Assembly: GCF_022829295.1 (NCBI RefSeq)
Contig: NZ_JAKSYH010000032.1
Location: 1-64,000, forward strand
Length of the DNA stretch: 64,000 nucleotides
Direction: 5' to 3'
Origin: Methylobacterium sp. J-088
Lineage (GTDB): Bacteria; Pseudomonadota; Alphaproteobacteria; Rhizobiales; Beijerinckiaceae
Shown here: piece by piece, positions 41,648 through 52,940 of the stretch
Numbering within the stretch: position 1 is the first letter of the stretch
How the letters are laid out: each line of letters begins with the position of its first letter
Translations under genes and position numbers: made by a program
The notes under the pieces: generated by a model
What the model saw: the letters and a program-made list of their open reading frames with translations, nothing else
The model's database searches: none
Told to the model about the DNA's origin: nothing

Positions 41648-41935
41648 ATGACGCAGCCATGGGTGAGGCGGCCGGTCGCCGTGCTGCTGGCCGTAGGCGC
41701 TCTCGCCCTTCCGGTCCCTCCGGCGGCTGCCGAGGTCCGGTTCGGCCCGGGCGTGTCTATCGGCGGGCACGATTTCTCCAACCGGCGCGCCGGAAGCGTC
41801 CATATCGAGCGCGTGAGGCGGCTGCGTGGCCCCCTCGGCTGCCGATACGTCCACAACGGCGTCTACTGGCGTGGCGACGGGACCGTGGTGCGCGGGCCGA
41901 TGCAGGAATGCAATCTGATCGCGCGGCCACGATAG
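41648..41935 (+). CDS. Small secreted protein of unknown function
   Basis: 95-residue protein with a clear signal peptide (RRPVAVLLAVGALALPVPPAAA, cut near residue 28). The mature part is short and basic, and contains VRFGPGVSIGGHDFSNRRAG and two cysteines (Cys64 and Cys89) that could form a disulfide. No family is recognised. The ATG is preceded by an AT-rich leader with GGAGG around 41637. Its neighbours give no functional hint. Confidence 0.6.
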   Translation: MTQPWVRRPVAVLLAVGALALPVPPAAAEVRFGPGVSIGGHDFSNRRAGSVHIERVRRLRGPLGCRYVHNGVYWRGDGTVVRGPMQECNLIARPR

Positions 41936-42111
41936 AAGACGACACGGCGGGTCTCCATGCTGCGGCTGCTTGAGGCTGCTCAAGGGGTCGGGACCGGCAC
42001 AGGGACGCAGGCTTCCCGCGCGGCTGGCAATTGCAGATCCGGGGTCTGGTGTTCTGGGCGCGCTTGGTTACATGCTCTGGCATACCTGACTTGCCCCGGT
42101 GGAGAACGATT

Positions 42112-43260
42112 TTGGCGATCACCCGCGACGACGTGCTGAAGGCGCTCGCCGACGTCACCGTCGATGCTGCCGGCACCACCCTGCCCGGCTCGGGGCGGCT
42201 CTCACAGGTCGTGGTCGATCCGAACAGCCGCGTGATGTTTTCGATCCTGGTCGATCCCAGCGAGGCCGACCGGTTCGAGCCGGTGCGGCAGAAAGCAGAG
42301 GGTCGGGTCCTGCAAATGCCGGGCGTCTCGGGCGTGTTCGCGAGCCTCACGTCGGAGCGGAGCCAGAGCCATCCGGCCCAGAGCAGCGCCGCTCCGCGCC
42401 CCGTGACGCCGCCGCCGGTGGCGCCGCCACGACCCGGCGCGCCGCCGAACCAGGGCCCGCAGATCGCGGGCGTGCGCCACATCGTGGCGGTCGCCTCCGG
42501 CAAGGGCGGCGTCGGCAAGTCCACCACGGCCTGCAACCTCGCCCTGGCGCTCCAGGCCCAGGGGCTGAAGGTCGGGCTGCTCGATGCCGACATCTACGGC
42601 CCGTCGGTGCCAAAACTGTTCGGCCTTTCGGGCAAGCCCAATGTCGTCGACAACAAGGCCATGGAGCCGATGGTCGGCTACGGCCTCAAGGTCATGTCGA
42701 TCGGCTTCCTGATCGAGCCTGAGACCGCCATGATCTGGCGTGGCCCGATGGTGCAGTCCGCCATCACCCAAATGCTGCGCGATGTCCTCTGGGGCGAACT
42801 CGACGTGCTGCTGGTCGACATGCCGCCCGGCACCGGCGACGCGCAGCTCACCATGGCGCAGGCGACGCCGCTTTCGGGCGCCGTGATCGTCTCGACGCCG
42901 CAGGATCTCGCGCTGATCGACGCGCGTCGCGGCGTGACCATGTTCAAGAAGGTCGCGGTGCCGATCCTCGGCGTGATCGAGAACATGGCGACCTTCGTCT
43001 GCCCGAATTGCGGCCACGCCTCGCACATCTTCGGCCATGGCGGTGCGCGGATCGAGGCGCAGCGCCTCGGCGTACCGTTCCTCGGCGAGGTGCCGCTCGA
43101 CATGACCATCCGCGAGACCTCGGATTCCGGTCAACCCGTGGTGGCGACGGATCCCGAGGGGCCGCACGCCAAGATCTATCGGGACATCGCCGCCCAGCTC
43201 TGGGCGAACCTGTCCAGCGCGCCGGCCGGGCGGACGGCGCCCAAGATCGTGTTCGAGTAA
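42112..43260 (+). CDS. Mrp/ApbC-family Fe-S cluster carrier ATPase
   Basis: About 382 residues from a TTG start at 42112 (GGAGA 7 bases upstream); an ATG at 42031 would add 27 residues of unconserved sequence. The N-terminal MIP18-like domain (ITRDDVLKALADV) occupies about 1-75, followed by a Pro-rich linker (about 88-115). The deviant Walker A P-loop is ASGKGGVGKST (about 129-139), DADIYGPSVPKL is the Walker A' region, and CPNCGH near residue 304 is the CxxC that binds the bridging cluster. It delivers Fe-S clusters to apoproteins such as the IlvD/Edd-type dehydratase encoded in this window. mobA follows 4 bp downstream. Confidence 0.92.
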   Translation: MAITRDDVLKALADVTVDAAGTTLPGSGRLSQVVVDPNSRVMFSILVDPSEADRFEPVRQKAEGRVLQMPGVSGVFASLTSERSQSHPAQSSAAPRPVTPPPVAPPRPGAPPNQGPQIAGVRHIVAVASGKGGVGKSTTACNLALALQAQGLKVGLLDADIYGPSVPKLFGLSGKPNVVDNKAMEPMVGYGLKVMSIGFLIEPETAMIWRGPMVQSAITQMLRDVLWGELDVLLVDMPPGTGDAQLTMAQATPLSGAVIVSTPQDLALIDARRGVTMFKKVAVPILGVIENMATFVCPNCGHASHIFGHGGARIEAQRLGVPFLGEVPLDMTIRETSDSGQPVVATDPEGPHAKIYRDIAAQLWANLSSAPAGRTAPKIVFE

Positions 43261-43264
43261 GCCC

Positions 43265-43858
43265 GTGGCGCCGCCCGTTCTCGGCCTGATCCTGGCCGGC
43301 GGGCAGGCGCGCCGGATGGGCGGCGGCGACAAGCCGCTGCTCCGCCTCGGCGGCCGGACGTTGCTGGAGCGGGTGGTCGAACGGCTCGGGCCGCAATGCG
43401 AGGCCGGGCTGGCGCTCAGCGCCAACGGCGACCCGGCGCGGTTTCCCGGGTTTCCGGGGCCGATCCTGCCGGATCCGCTGCCGGGTCAGCCGGGACCGCT
43501 GGCTGGCATCCTCGCGGGGCTGGAGCACGCTGCCGCGCAGGGCATCGAGCAGGTCGTCAGCGTCTCGGGCGATGCGCCGTTCCTGCCGGAAGATCTGGTG
43601 GCGCGTCTGCGCGCGGCGGCCTCCGAGACCGTCATCGCGCTCGCAGCCTCCGGCGAGCGCCAGCACTACACGATCGCGCTCTGGCCGACGGCCCTGCGCA
43701 ATGCACTTGGGAATTATCTTGTACGCGGAGAGCGGCGGGTCGGCGCCTTCATCGCGCTTCACGGGGCGGCAGTGGCATCCTGGCCGGTCGCGCCGGTGGA
43801 TCCGTTTCTCAACGTCAACACGCCGGCGGATCTGGCGGCGGCCGAAGCGCTCGACTGA
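43265..43858 (+). CDS. mobA: Molybdenum cofactor guanylyltransferase
   Basis: 197-residue MobA that couples GTP to molybdopterin to give the MGD cofactor of DMSO-reductase-type enzymes such as formate dehydrogenase. LILAGGQARRMGGGDKPLLRLGG (8-30) is the nucleotide-binding signature. The QPGPLAGILAGLEHA and SVSGDAPFLPEDLV segments (about residues 80 and 101, GDAPF) complete the GT-A-like active site. GTG start, 4 bp after the mrp stop, so translational coupling is likely. Confidence 0.92.
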   Translation: MAPPVLGLILAGGQARRMGGGDKPLLRLGGRTLLERVVERLGPQCEAGLALSANGDPARFPGFPGPILPDPLPGQPGPLAGILAGLEHAAAQGIEQVVSVSGDAPFLPEDLVARLRAAASETVIALAASGERQHYTIALWPTALRNALGNYLVRGERRVGAFIALHGAAVASWPVAPVDPFLNVNTPADLAAAEALD

Positions 43859-43874
43859 GGCTGAAACGGTTCCG

Positions 43875-43968
43875 CCGTCATCACGAACGAAGCGCAATGA
43901 CCCAGGCCACCGCGACATCGGAAATCGTCGCGCTGGCCGGGTGTTTTGCTCCGCTCGCAAAGACGGCG
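43875..43968. repeat. Dispersed inverted repeat, copy 1
   Basis: Ends read CGTCATCACGAACGAAGCG and TTTGCTCCGCTCGCAAAGACGG; they are imperfect inverted repeats around GCGAGCGGAGC/GCTCCGCTCGC-type cores. A related copy lies at 53455-53550, also in a gap between genes and with the same inner GTGACCCAGG-like segment (AATGACCCAGG here). This is a repetitive extragenic palindrome typical of methylobacteria and rhizobia. Confidence 0.75.
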
Positions 43969-44023
43969 AGCCGCGGTGCCCTCAACCGAGAGCAGTCGCG
44001 GCACGCGAAGTTTCAGTCCGGCC

Positions 44024-44485
44024 TCAGGCCGCTTCGCTGACGGTCGCTTTCACGATCTTGTCCGGGGAGCGCGGCGGCTCGCCCTTGTTGATCGTGTCGA
44101 CCACGTCCATGCCTTCCACGACCTTGCCCCATACGGTGTACTGCTTGTCGAGGAAGCGGGCGTCGTCGAAGCAGATGAAGAACTGCGAGTTCGCCGAGTG
44201 CGGGAAGTTGGTCCGCGCCATGGAGCAGGTGCCGCGCGTGTGCGGCTCGGCGTTGAACTCGGCCTTCAGGTCCGGCAGGTCCGAACCGCCCGAGCCGGTG
44301 CCGGTCGGGTCGCCGGTCTGGGCCATGAACCCGTCGATCACCCGGTGGAACGGCACGCCGTCGTAGAAGCCCTGCCCCGCCAGCGTCTTGATGCGCTCGA
44401 CGTGGCCCGGGGCGAGGTCAGGGCGCAGCGCGATCACGACGCGACCCTTGGTGGTCTCAAGCACGATGGTTTCGTTGTCGGCCAT
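44024..44485 (-). CDS. ppiB: Peptidyl-prolyl cis-trans isomerase, cytosolic cyclophilin
   Basis: 153-residue cyclophilin domain that accelerates proline isomerisation during folding. VPFHRVIDGFMAQTGDP (about 46-62) holds the catalytic Arg and Phe of the family. GSGGSDLPDLKAEF, ARTNFPHSANSQFFIC and the TVWGKVVEGMDVVDTI strand are intact. There is no signal peptide, unlike the paralogue at 45068. It is the last gene of the minus-strand gyrA-coaD-ppi group. Confidence 0.94.
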   Translation of the reverse strand: MADNETIVLETTKGRVVIALRPDLAPGHVERIKTLAGQGFYDGVPFHRVIDGFMAQTGDPTGTGSGGSDLPDLKAEFNAEPHTRGTCSMARTNFPHSANSQFFICFDDARFLDKQYTVWGKVVEGMDVVDTINKGEPPRSPDKIVKATVSEAA

Positions 44486-44562
44486 GTTTCATCCTTCCGG
44501 TTGGGGGAATTGTATCGGCGCCTGCCGGATCCGGCCAGCGCCCGTGATGGTATCGCCGCCGT

Positions 44563-45060
44563 TCAGGCCGGCGGGCGGTAGACGAAGCGGAGCGCCACCG
44601 GGCGGCCTGCAATGGCGCTGCCGAGGCCGGCCGTGATGTGGACGGGGATGCAGCGCGCCAGGGCGTCGAGGGTTCCGCGCACCAGGGTGTTCCGCTGCGA
44701 ACCCGAGACTCCAGCCGCGTAAGTCACGCGCGGCGGCCCAAGCAGGCTGCCGTCGCGGCGCAGCGACAGCCGCAGGGTGATTTCGATGTCGTCCGCTCCC
44801 GCGCTCGGCGCCCCGAGTTCCGCCGGCACCTGCCAGCAGGCGGCGAGCGCCGGGTACAGCTCCGCCAAAGTATTGGCGGGCTTCGTCGCCATCCGCGAGA
44901 CCGGCACCGCGATCGTGGCCCGCAGCGTCTGCGGCAGGCTCAAGGGATAGCGGCCGCCGGGCTCGAAGGCATAGCCGTAGAACGGGCTGCCCTCATAGGT
45001 CGCGGCGGCTGCCGGACCCAAGCTCAGCACGAGGATTGCGGCGGCGCGCCAGCCCGGCAT
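44563..45060 (-). CDS. Secreted TolA/TonB C-terminal-like protein
   Basis: 165-residue protein with a signal peptide (MPGWRAAAILVLSLGPAAAA, cut near 20). The part from about 70 to 165 has the pattern of a TolA/TonB C-terminal domain: YPALAACWQVP, then EITLRLSLRRDGSLLGPPRVTYA, and LARCIPVHI near the end. Two cysteines (near 75 and 137) are the usual TolA pair. There is no membrane anchor after the signal. It lies between two cyclophilin genes (7 bp after one, 77 bp before the other), so it is probably co-transcribed. Function unknown. Confidence 0.7.
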   Translation of the reverse strand: MPGWRAAAILVLSLGPAAAATYEGSPFYGYAFEPGGRYPLSLPQTLRATIAVPVSRMATKPANTLAELYPALAACWQVPAELGAPSAGADDIEITLRLSLRRDGSLLGPPRVTYAAGVSGSQRNTLVRGTLDALARCIPVHITAGLGSAIAGRPVALRFVYRPPA

Positions 45061-45067
45061 GCGGCCG

Positions 45068-45616
45068 CTACTTGGCCTTCTCGGCGAGCGTCATGCTCAC
45101 GATCTTGTCGGGATCCTGCACGGTGCCGCCGGGCGAACCGGGGGATGCACGCTTGATCTTGTCGAGCACGTCGAGTCCATCGGTGACATTGCCGACGATC
45201 GTGTACTGGCCGTTCAGGTTCGGCGCGTCGGCGAGGCAGATGAAGAACTGGGAGTTGGCCGAGTTCGGATCCTGCGAGCGGGCCATGCCCACCGTGCCCC
45301 GGCGGAACTGTGCCGACTGCGAGAACTCCGCCGGGATGTTGGGCAGGCTGGAGCCGCCGGTGCCGTTGCCCTTCGGATCGCCGGTCTGTGCCATGAAGCC
45401 GTCGATGACCCGGTGGAACTTCAGGCCGTTGTAGAAGCCCTGCCCCACGAGTGTCTTGATCTGCTTGACGTGCTTGGGCGCCAGATCCGGACGCAGCTCG
45501 ATGGTGATGCGGCCATCCTTGGTTTGGAGATAGACCGTGTTGGCATCCGCGGCCCAGGCCGCGTTGGCGGTACCAAGCGTGAGGGCGAGCGCGAGGAGTG
45601 CGTGGCGTCGGTTCAT
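45068..45616 (-). CDS. ppiA: Peptidyl-prolyl cis-trans isomerase, periplasmic cyclophilin
   Basis: 182-residue cyclophilin with an N-terminal signal (RRHALLALALTLGTANAAWA, cut near 23), so periplasmic. The catalytic core includes LKFHRVIDGFMAQTGDPKG (about 69-87), AEFSQSAQFRRGTVGMARSQ and NSANSQFFICLADAPNLNGQY. It sits 32 bp downstream of coaD on the same strand. The tandem cytosolic and exported cyclophilins next to coaD and gyrA match the common alphaproteobacterial order. Confidence 0.94.
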   Translation of the reverse strand: MNRRHALLALALTLGTANAAWAADANTVYLQTKDGRITIELRPDLAPKHVKQIKTLVGQGFYNGLKFHRVIDGFMAQTGDPKGNGTGGSSLPNIPAEFSQSAQFRRGTVGMARSQDPNSANSQFFICLADAPNLNGQYTIVGNVTDGLDVLDKIKRASPGSPGGTVQDPDKIVSMTLAEKAK

Positions 45617-45648
45617 CGGAGTCCTTCCGGGGTCAGGAATTGCGAGTC

Positions 45649-46152
45649 TCAGGAATGGGCGGCGAAGCGCTGCCGGAGGCGCTCCGCCACGGGCGCGGGC
45701 ACGAAGGGCGCGACATCCCCGCCCATGCCCGCGATCTGGCGCACCAGCGTCGCGGTGATCGGGCGCGCCTGGATCGAGGCGGGCAGGAACACGGTCTGCA
45801 CCTCCGGCGCCATGGCGCCGTTCATGCCGGCGAGCTGCATCTCGTAATCGAGATCGGTGCCGTCCCGCAGGCCGCGGATGAAGATCGCGGCGGCGCAGCG
45901 CCGGGCGGCCGAGACCGCGAGGTCGTTGAAGGTGACGATCTCCAGCGTCGCGCCCTCAGCCTGGGCCACCGGCCCGCAGGTCTCGGTGAGGAGCGCCGCT
46001 CGCTCCTCGGCAGAGAAGAGCGGCGCCTTCCCGGGATGCACGCCGATGGCGATCACGAGGCGGTCCACCAGCCGGCAGGCTTGGCGGACCACGTCGAGAT
46101 GGCCGTTCGTTACCGGATCGAACGAGCCGGCGTAGAGGGCAGTGCGGGTCAT
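45649..46152 (-). CDS. coaD: Phosphopantetheine adenylyltransferase
   Basis: 167-residue enzyme that forms dephospho-CoA from 4'-phosphopantetheine and [15 protein letters not shown] (9-20) has the T/HxGH nucleotidyl-transfer motif. [21 protein letters not shown] (about 89-109) is the second conserved block. The usual ISST-type segment is replaced by [14 protein letters not shown] near residue 133. I start it at the ATG at 46152; an extension to 46284 reads Arg-rich sequence. It lies 49 bp after gyrA on the same strand. Confidence 0.95.
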   Translation of the reverse strand: MTRTALYAGSFDPVTNGHLDVVRQACRLVDRLVIAIGVHPGKAPLFSAEERAALLTETCGPVAQAEGATLEIVTFNDLAVSAARRCAAAIFIRGLRDGTDLDYEMQLAGMNGAMAPEVQTVFLPASIQARPITATLVRQIAGMGGDVAPFVPAPVAERLRQRFAAHS

Positions 46153-46201
46153 TGCGACCCGACCTAGAGCATTTTCGCCCCGGACGGAACCGGGCGGCGG
46201 C

Positions 46202-48934
<2,733 letters not shown>

Positions 48935-49497
48935 GTCGGTTTCCGTTCTGAAGCCCGGATGGGCGATGCTCTCGGCCGCTCCCGGATGGCGCGCGATGCG
49001 CCGGAACGTCCTCTCGGAAGAGCAGTGATATCAGACGGTTAAATAAGGTTTTCCGAGGCCGCCCGCAAGCGCGCAGGCGGGGGGTCCCAGGATGCTGCGG
49101 CCCGGCCGGTTGGGGCCGTGCCGCAAACCGGGTCGCTTAGAGCCGTACCCGATCGCGTTGCGCACGGTACACGACACTTGTCTGCCGCCTGGGTCGGCAA
49201 GCGCGACAGGCCCCCTCTCCCGTGCGGGAGAGGGTTGGGGTGAGGGTCGAGAAGGTTCAGGATCGAACGCACCTTCAAGGCGCCGACAGGGTGCGTCTCT
49301 TCCGGAAGCCGCACGTCCCTCACCCGGCTTTCTGCGAAAGCAGACCTCTCCCGCACGGGAGAGGGGACCCGCGCCTCATTCCGCGATGGTGGCGTCGCTG
49401 TCGTGTACCGTTCGCGTTGCGATCGGGTACGGCTCTAAGCCCTTGTTTTGGCCCGCTCTCTTACGCCGAACCGGGGTCCACTTCGGCGGAGAGCGCG
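48935..49497. other. 563-bp intergenic region upstream of gyrA
   Basis: Holds the gyrA promoter region (48935 to about 49130) and a 304-bp palindromic element described separately (49136-49439). Short frames inside it follow the element's repeats. A GTTAAATAAGG segment around 49038 is the only AT-rich patch and is a candidate promoter part. Confidence 0.45.
49136..49439. mobile_element. Non-autonomous element with terminal inverted repeats (MITE-like)
   Basis: Its ends are about 41-bp inverted repeats: CTTAGAGCCGTACCCGATCG (left, from 49136) and the reverse complement of the right end (to 49439) agree at about 37 of 41 positions, including ACGGTACACGACA. Inside is a second inverted pair (CTCTCCCGTGCGGGAGAGGG near 49215 and CTCTCCCGCACGGGAGAGGG near 49350). 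It encodes no transposase. Target-site duplications are not evident from the flanks by eye. Confidence 0.7.
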
Positions 49498-49818
49498 CTA
49501 GTAGAACGTCAGGTGGCGGTGACCCACCGCACGCCCGCGGAAGGCGTGGTGCCGGTAGCCGTGATGGCGGTACCCGTAGTGGCGACGGTGCCCGTAGTGC
49601 CGATGCCAGTGGTGACGCCGGTGCCACTGGTGGCGGCGGTGATGCCAGTGGCGCCGCCAGTGATGACGCCGGTAGTGCCACCGGGCGAGCTGGATTGCCG
49701 GGGCGGGCGCCGCAGCCTCGGCGGTCGCCGGAACCGGAAGGGGCGCCGCGCGGGCGGGCGCGCCTGCCAAGCCGCCGATCAGCGCGGCCAGGAGGACCAG
49801 GATAGGCCAGGGTCGCAT
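49498..49818 (-). CDS. Secreted His/Arg-rich small protein
   Basis: 106-residue protein with a signal peptide (PWPILVLLAALIGGLAGAPARAA). The mature part is a run of His, Arg, Trp and Tyr units such as RRHHWRRHWHHRRHQWHRRH and YGHRRHYGYRHHGYRHH, ending in HRHLTFY. The His density suggests metal or anion binding in the periplasm or envelope, but no family function is known. I take the ATG at 49818. The adjacent palindromic element ends 59 bp beyond its stop. Confidence 0.65.
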   Translation of the reverse strand: MRPWPILVLLAALIGGLAGAPARAAPLPVPATAEAAAPAPAIQLARWHYRRHHWRRHWHHRRHQWHRRHHWHRHYGHRRHYGYRHHGYRHHAFRGRAVGHRHLTFY

Positions 49819-50033
49819 CGTTTCTCTCCCGTGTTGGCGCCCGGACGAGCCTGCGGATCCGGACCGGCGCGACAACCGCACCGACGGCAGGAACGGCCAA
49901 GGTCGGCAAACGGTTCGGTCCGCGTAGCTGCGCAGACGCACCACCCTTGCTTGAGGTTAAGGAACGCCCAGTTTCCGTTAGATCCATCCGGGCCGTTCCG
50001 GCCCGCATCTCCAGTGAGCCGCGTAAGATCCCC

Positions 50034-50891
50034 ATGGCGTTCGCGTTGTCCGATTCCGTCCGCGCCTTCCTTCCGCGCCGCTTCCGGGACCGCCGCCCGC
50101 GGGTCGCCGTGGTTCGGCTCTCGGGGACGATCGGGGCGGTCTCGCCGCTCCGCCCGGGTCTCTCGATCGGCGGCGTGGCCGGCAGCCTGGAGCGGGCCTT
50201 CGGGATGCCCGGGGTCAAGGCGGTGGCGCTGGTGATCAACTCGCCCGGCGGATCCCCCGCGCAATCGCACTTGATCCACCGCCGGATCCGGGCGCTGGCC
50301 GAGGAAAAAAGCCTGCCGGTGATCGCTTTCGTGGAGGATGTCGCGGCGTCCGGCGGTTACATGATCGCCTGCGCGGCCGATGAGATCGTCGCCGACCCGA
50401 CCTCGATCGTCGGCTCGATCGGCGTGGTCTCGGCGGGGTTCGGCTTCCATAACCTCTTGGAGAAGCTCGGCGTCGAGCGCCGGGTCCACACCCAGGGCGA
50501 AGCCAAGTCGATGCTCGACCCGTTCCGCCCCGAGGACCCTGCGGATGTGGAGCGGCTGAAGCGGATCCAGGCCGACGTGCAGGATCTGTTCACGAGCCTC
50601 GTCACGGCCCGGCGCCCGACCCTGTCGAAGGGCGAAAACCTGTTCACCGGCGCGGTCTGGACCGGCCGGCAGGCGCTGCCGCTCGGCCTCGTCGATGCGC
50701 TGGGCGACGTGCGTACGGTGATGCGCGCCCGCTTCGGAGAGAAGGTGGATCTCCGGCTCGTCGCTGAGGCCCGGGGCGGGTTCCTATCCCGCCTGCTGCG
50801 CCGGGGCGGCGCACCGGGCGGGATCGCGCTGGCCGAGGGCGCGATGGCCGCCGTCGAGGAACGCGCGGCCTTCGCTCGGTTCGGGCTCTGA
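50034..50891 (+). CDS. S49-family (SppA/SohB) signal-peptide-peptidase-like protease
   Basis: 285-residue serine protease with the S49 Ser-Lys dyad: Ser106 in DVAASGGYM and Lys158 in GEAKSMLDP. The oxyanion region LVINSPGGSPAQS (67-79) is intact. The chain is of single-domain SppA36 length, active as a homo-oligomer. No strong transmembrane helix is obvious at the N-terminus (AFLPRRFRDRRPRVAVVRLSG), so it is either peripheral or cytosolic. I start it at the ATG at 50034, the usual family start, rather than 29 codons upstream. Confidence 0.9.
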   Translation: MAFALSDSVRAFLPRRFRDRRPRVAVVRLSGTIGAVSPLRPGLSIGGVAGSLERAFGMPGVKAVALVINSPGGSPAQSHLIHRRIRALAEEKSLPVIAFVEDVAASGGYMIACAADEIVADPTSIVGSIGVVSAGFGFHNLLEKLGVERRVHTQGEAKSMLDPFRPEDPADVERLKRIQADVQDLFTSLVTARRPTLSKGENLFTGAVWTGRQALPLGLVDALGDVRTVMRARFGEKVDLRLVAEARGGFLSRLLRRGGAPGGIALAEGAMAAVEERAAFARFGL

Positions 50892-50913
50892 GACGGGGCC
50901 CTTCGGGGCGCCG

Positions 50914-51780
50914 CTACCGCCCGGCGCGCCGGGACGAGACGCGGGCGAGCGCCGCAAGATCCTTGTCGCCGTCGCCGTGGCTGATCGCCTCGATCAGGCC
51001 GTCGCGCAGGACGCTGGCGAAGGGCATCGGTACGCCCGCGCCCTCGGCGGCCTGAAGGGCCAGCCGCACGTCCTTGGCGCCGAGCTTGAGGATGAAGCCC
51101 GGCGGCTCGTAGCGGTTCTGGGCGATCGAGGCACCGTAGCCCTTATAGACCGGCGAGGCGAACAGGGTGCTGGTCATCAGGTCGAGGAAGTCGGCGCCCG
51201 CGACCCCGTGCCCTTCGGTCAGGGTGCAGGCCTCGCCCATGGCCTCGATGGCCGAGATCAGCATGAAGTTGCCGGCGAGCTTCACGGCGTTCGCCCGCAC
51301 CGGGTCGTCGCCGAACCGCCAGGTCCTGGCGCCCATGGCGTCGAGGAGCGGGCCCGCGCGGTCGATCTGCTCCGCCGCGCCGGCCGCCACGATGTTGAGG
51401 TTGCCGGCCTCCGCCACGTCCGGCCGGCCGAAGACTGGCGCCGAGACATAGGGGACACCCGCCCGCTCGTGTACGGCCGCAAGTTGCTTCGCCAGGGCCA
51501 CCGAGATCGTGCTCATGCCGATATGCACGCCCGGCCGCTCCGGCCGGTCGAGCAGGCCACCGGCCACGATCACGGCTTCGAGGGCCGCGTCGTCGGCCAG
51601 CATGGTGATGACGGCCTCGCCCGCGAAGGCCTCCGCGGCGCTGCCCACCGGCGTGACGCCCGCGATGCCCTGGGCAGAGTCCGGCGAGCGGTTCCAGGCG
51701 CGAACCGTGTGCCCGGCCCGCGCGAGGCTGGCGGCCATGCCCCGGCCCATCCGTCCCATCCCGATGAATCCGACGTCCAT
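50914..51780 (-). CDS. 3-hydroxyisobutyrate dehydrogenase-family oxidoreductase
   Basis: 288-residue NAD(P)-dependent beta-hydroxyacid dehydrogenase. VGFIGMGRMGRGMAASL (3-19) is the Rossmann glycine motif, and APVFGRPDVAEAGNL near 118 is the substrate-binding loop. ANAVKLAGNFMLISAIEAMGE (about 168-188) contains the catalytic Lys. Substrates in the family include 3-hydroxyisobutyrate, tartronate semialdehyde and gamma-hydroxybutyrate; which applies is not clear. It is divergent from the P1 peptidase gene with a 109-bp gap. Confidence 0.86.
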   Translation of the reverse strand: MDVGFIGMGRMGRGMAASLARAGHTVRAWNRSPDSAQGIAGVTPVGSAAEAFAGEAVITMLADDAALEAVIVAGGLLDRPERPGVHIGMSTISVALAKQLAAVHERAGVPYVSAPVFGRPDVAEAGNLNIVAAGAAEQIDRAGPLLDAMGARTWRFGDDPVRANAVKLAGNFMLISAIEAMGEACTLTEGHGVAGADFLDLMTSTLFASPVYKGYGASIAQNRYEPPGFILKLGAKDVRLALQAAEGAGVPMPFASVLRDGLIEAISHGDGDKDLAALARVSSRRAGR

Positions 51781-51889
51781 GGCGTGCTCCTCGCTTCCGT
51801 CTGCCACCCGCCCACCTGGGAAACCCCAATCGGCGGTCAACGGCACCAAACGGATTTGCCGCGATCCCCAGGCGTGGCAAGCTCGCGCC

Positions 51890-52915
51890 ATGCTGCAGAA
51901 TCGCATCACCGACATCCCCGGCCTGCGGGTCGGCCACGCGAGCGATCTGCGCATCGCCAGCGGCGTCACCGCGATCCTGTTCGATGCCCCGGTGGTCGCC
52001 TCGGTCGATGTGCGTGGCGGCGGGCCCGGCACCCGCGAGACCGATCTGCTCGATCCCGAACGCACCGTGGAGCGGATCGACGCTCTGGTCCTGTCCGGCG
52101 GCTCGGCCTTCGGGCTCGACGCGGCGGCGGGCGTGACGGCGTGGCTTGCCGAGGCCGGGCGCGGCTTCCCGGTCGGCGGAATGCGGGTGCCGATCGTGCC
52201 CGGGGCGATCCTGTTCGACCTGCTCAACGGCGGCGACAAGGAGTGGGGCCGCTACCCGCCCTATCGCGAGCTGGGTTTCGCCGCCGCCGCGGCGGCCGCC
52301 AAGGCTTTCGATCTGGGCTCCGTCGGGGCCGGGACCGGCGCACGCACCGGGCGCCTGAAGGGCGGGATCGGCTCGGCCTCCGCGCTGGTGGCCGGCACGG
52401 GTTTTCGGGTCGGTGCGCTCGTGGCGGTGAACGCCTTCGGCAACGCGACGATCGGCGACGGGCCGCATTTCTGGGCCGCGCCCTTCGAGGAAAGGGCCGA
52501 GTTCGGCGGTCTCGGCTCCCCGGCCCAGGTACTGGCTGACGCCCTCGCCTTCCCGGCCCGGGCGCTGCCGGGCGCCGCCACGACGCTCGCCGTGGTGGCG
52601 ACCGACGCGGCGCTGACCAAGGCGCAATGCCGCCGCCTCGCGGTGGCGGCTCAGGACGGCCTCGCCCGGGCCCTCGTGCCGGCGCATACGCCCCTCGACG
52701 GCGATCTGGTCTTCGCCGTGGCCACCGGCGCCGTGCCGCTCGCCGATCCGGTGGTGGCGTTGGCGCGTTTGGGCGATGCCGCCGCGCGGGTGTTGGCCCG
52801 GGCCGTGGCGCGGGGGGTGTTTTCCGCCACGCGTTTGCCGGGTCAGGCGGTGGCGGCGCCGCTGGTCTGGACGGGCTTGCCGCCGGCTTGGGGCGATGTG
52901 TTTCGCTCGAGTTAG
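51890..52915 (+). CDS. P1 family (DmpA/NylC-type) peptidase
   Basis: 341-residue Ntn-like hydrolase of the P1/S58 family, whose members mature by self-cleavage and act as aminopeptidases or cyclic/linear amide hydrolases. ITDIPGLRVGHASDL (7-21), DALVLSGGSAFGLDAAAGV (about 64-82) and VGAGTGARTGRLKGGIGSAS (about 142-161) are family motifs. VNAFGNATIGDG near residue 185 is the likely cleavage and nucleophile segment, with Thr in the NAT-IG position as in NylC. I start it at the ATG at 51890. There is no signal peptide. Confidence 0.88.
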   Translation: MLQNRITDIPGLRVGHASDLRIASGVTAILFDAPVVASVDVRGGGPGTRETDLLDPERTVERIDALVLSGGSAFGLDAAAGVTAWLAEAGRGFPVGGMRVPIVPGAILFDLLNGGDKEWGRYPPYRELGFAAAAAAAKAFDLGSVGAGTGARTGRLKGGIGSASALVAGTGFRVGALVAVNAFGNATIGDGPHFWAAPFEERAEFGGLGSPAQVLADALAFPARALPGAATTLAVVATDAALTKAQCRRLAVAAQDGLARALVPAHTPLDGDLVFAVATGAVPLADPVVALARLGDAAARVLARAVARGVFSATRLPGQAVAAPLVWTGLPPAWGDVFRSS

Positions 52916-52940
52916 ACTCGGCGGCAGCGCGCGGGCATTT

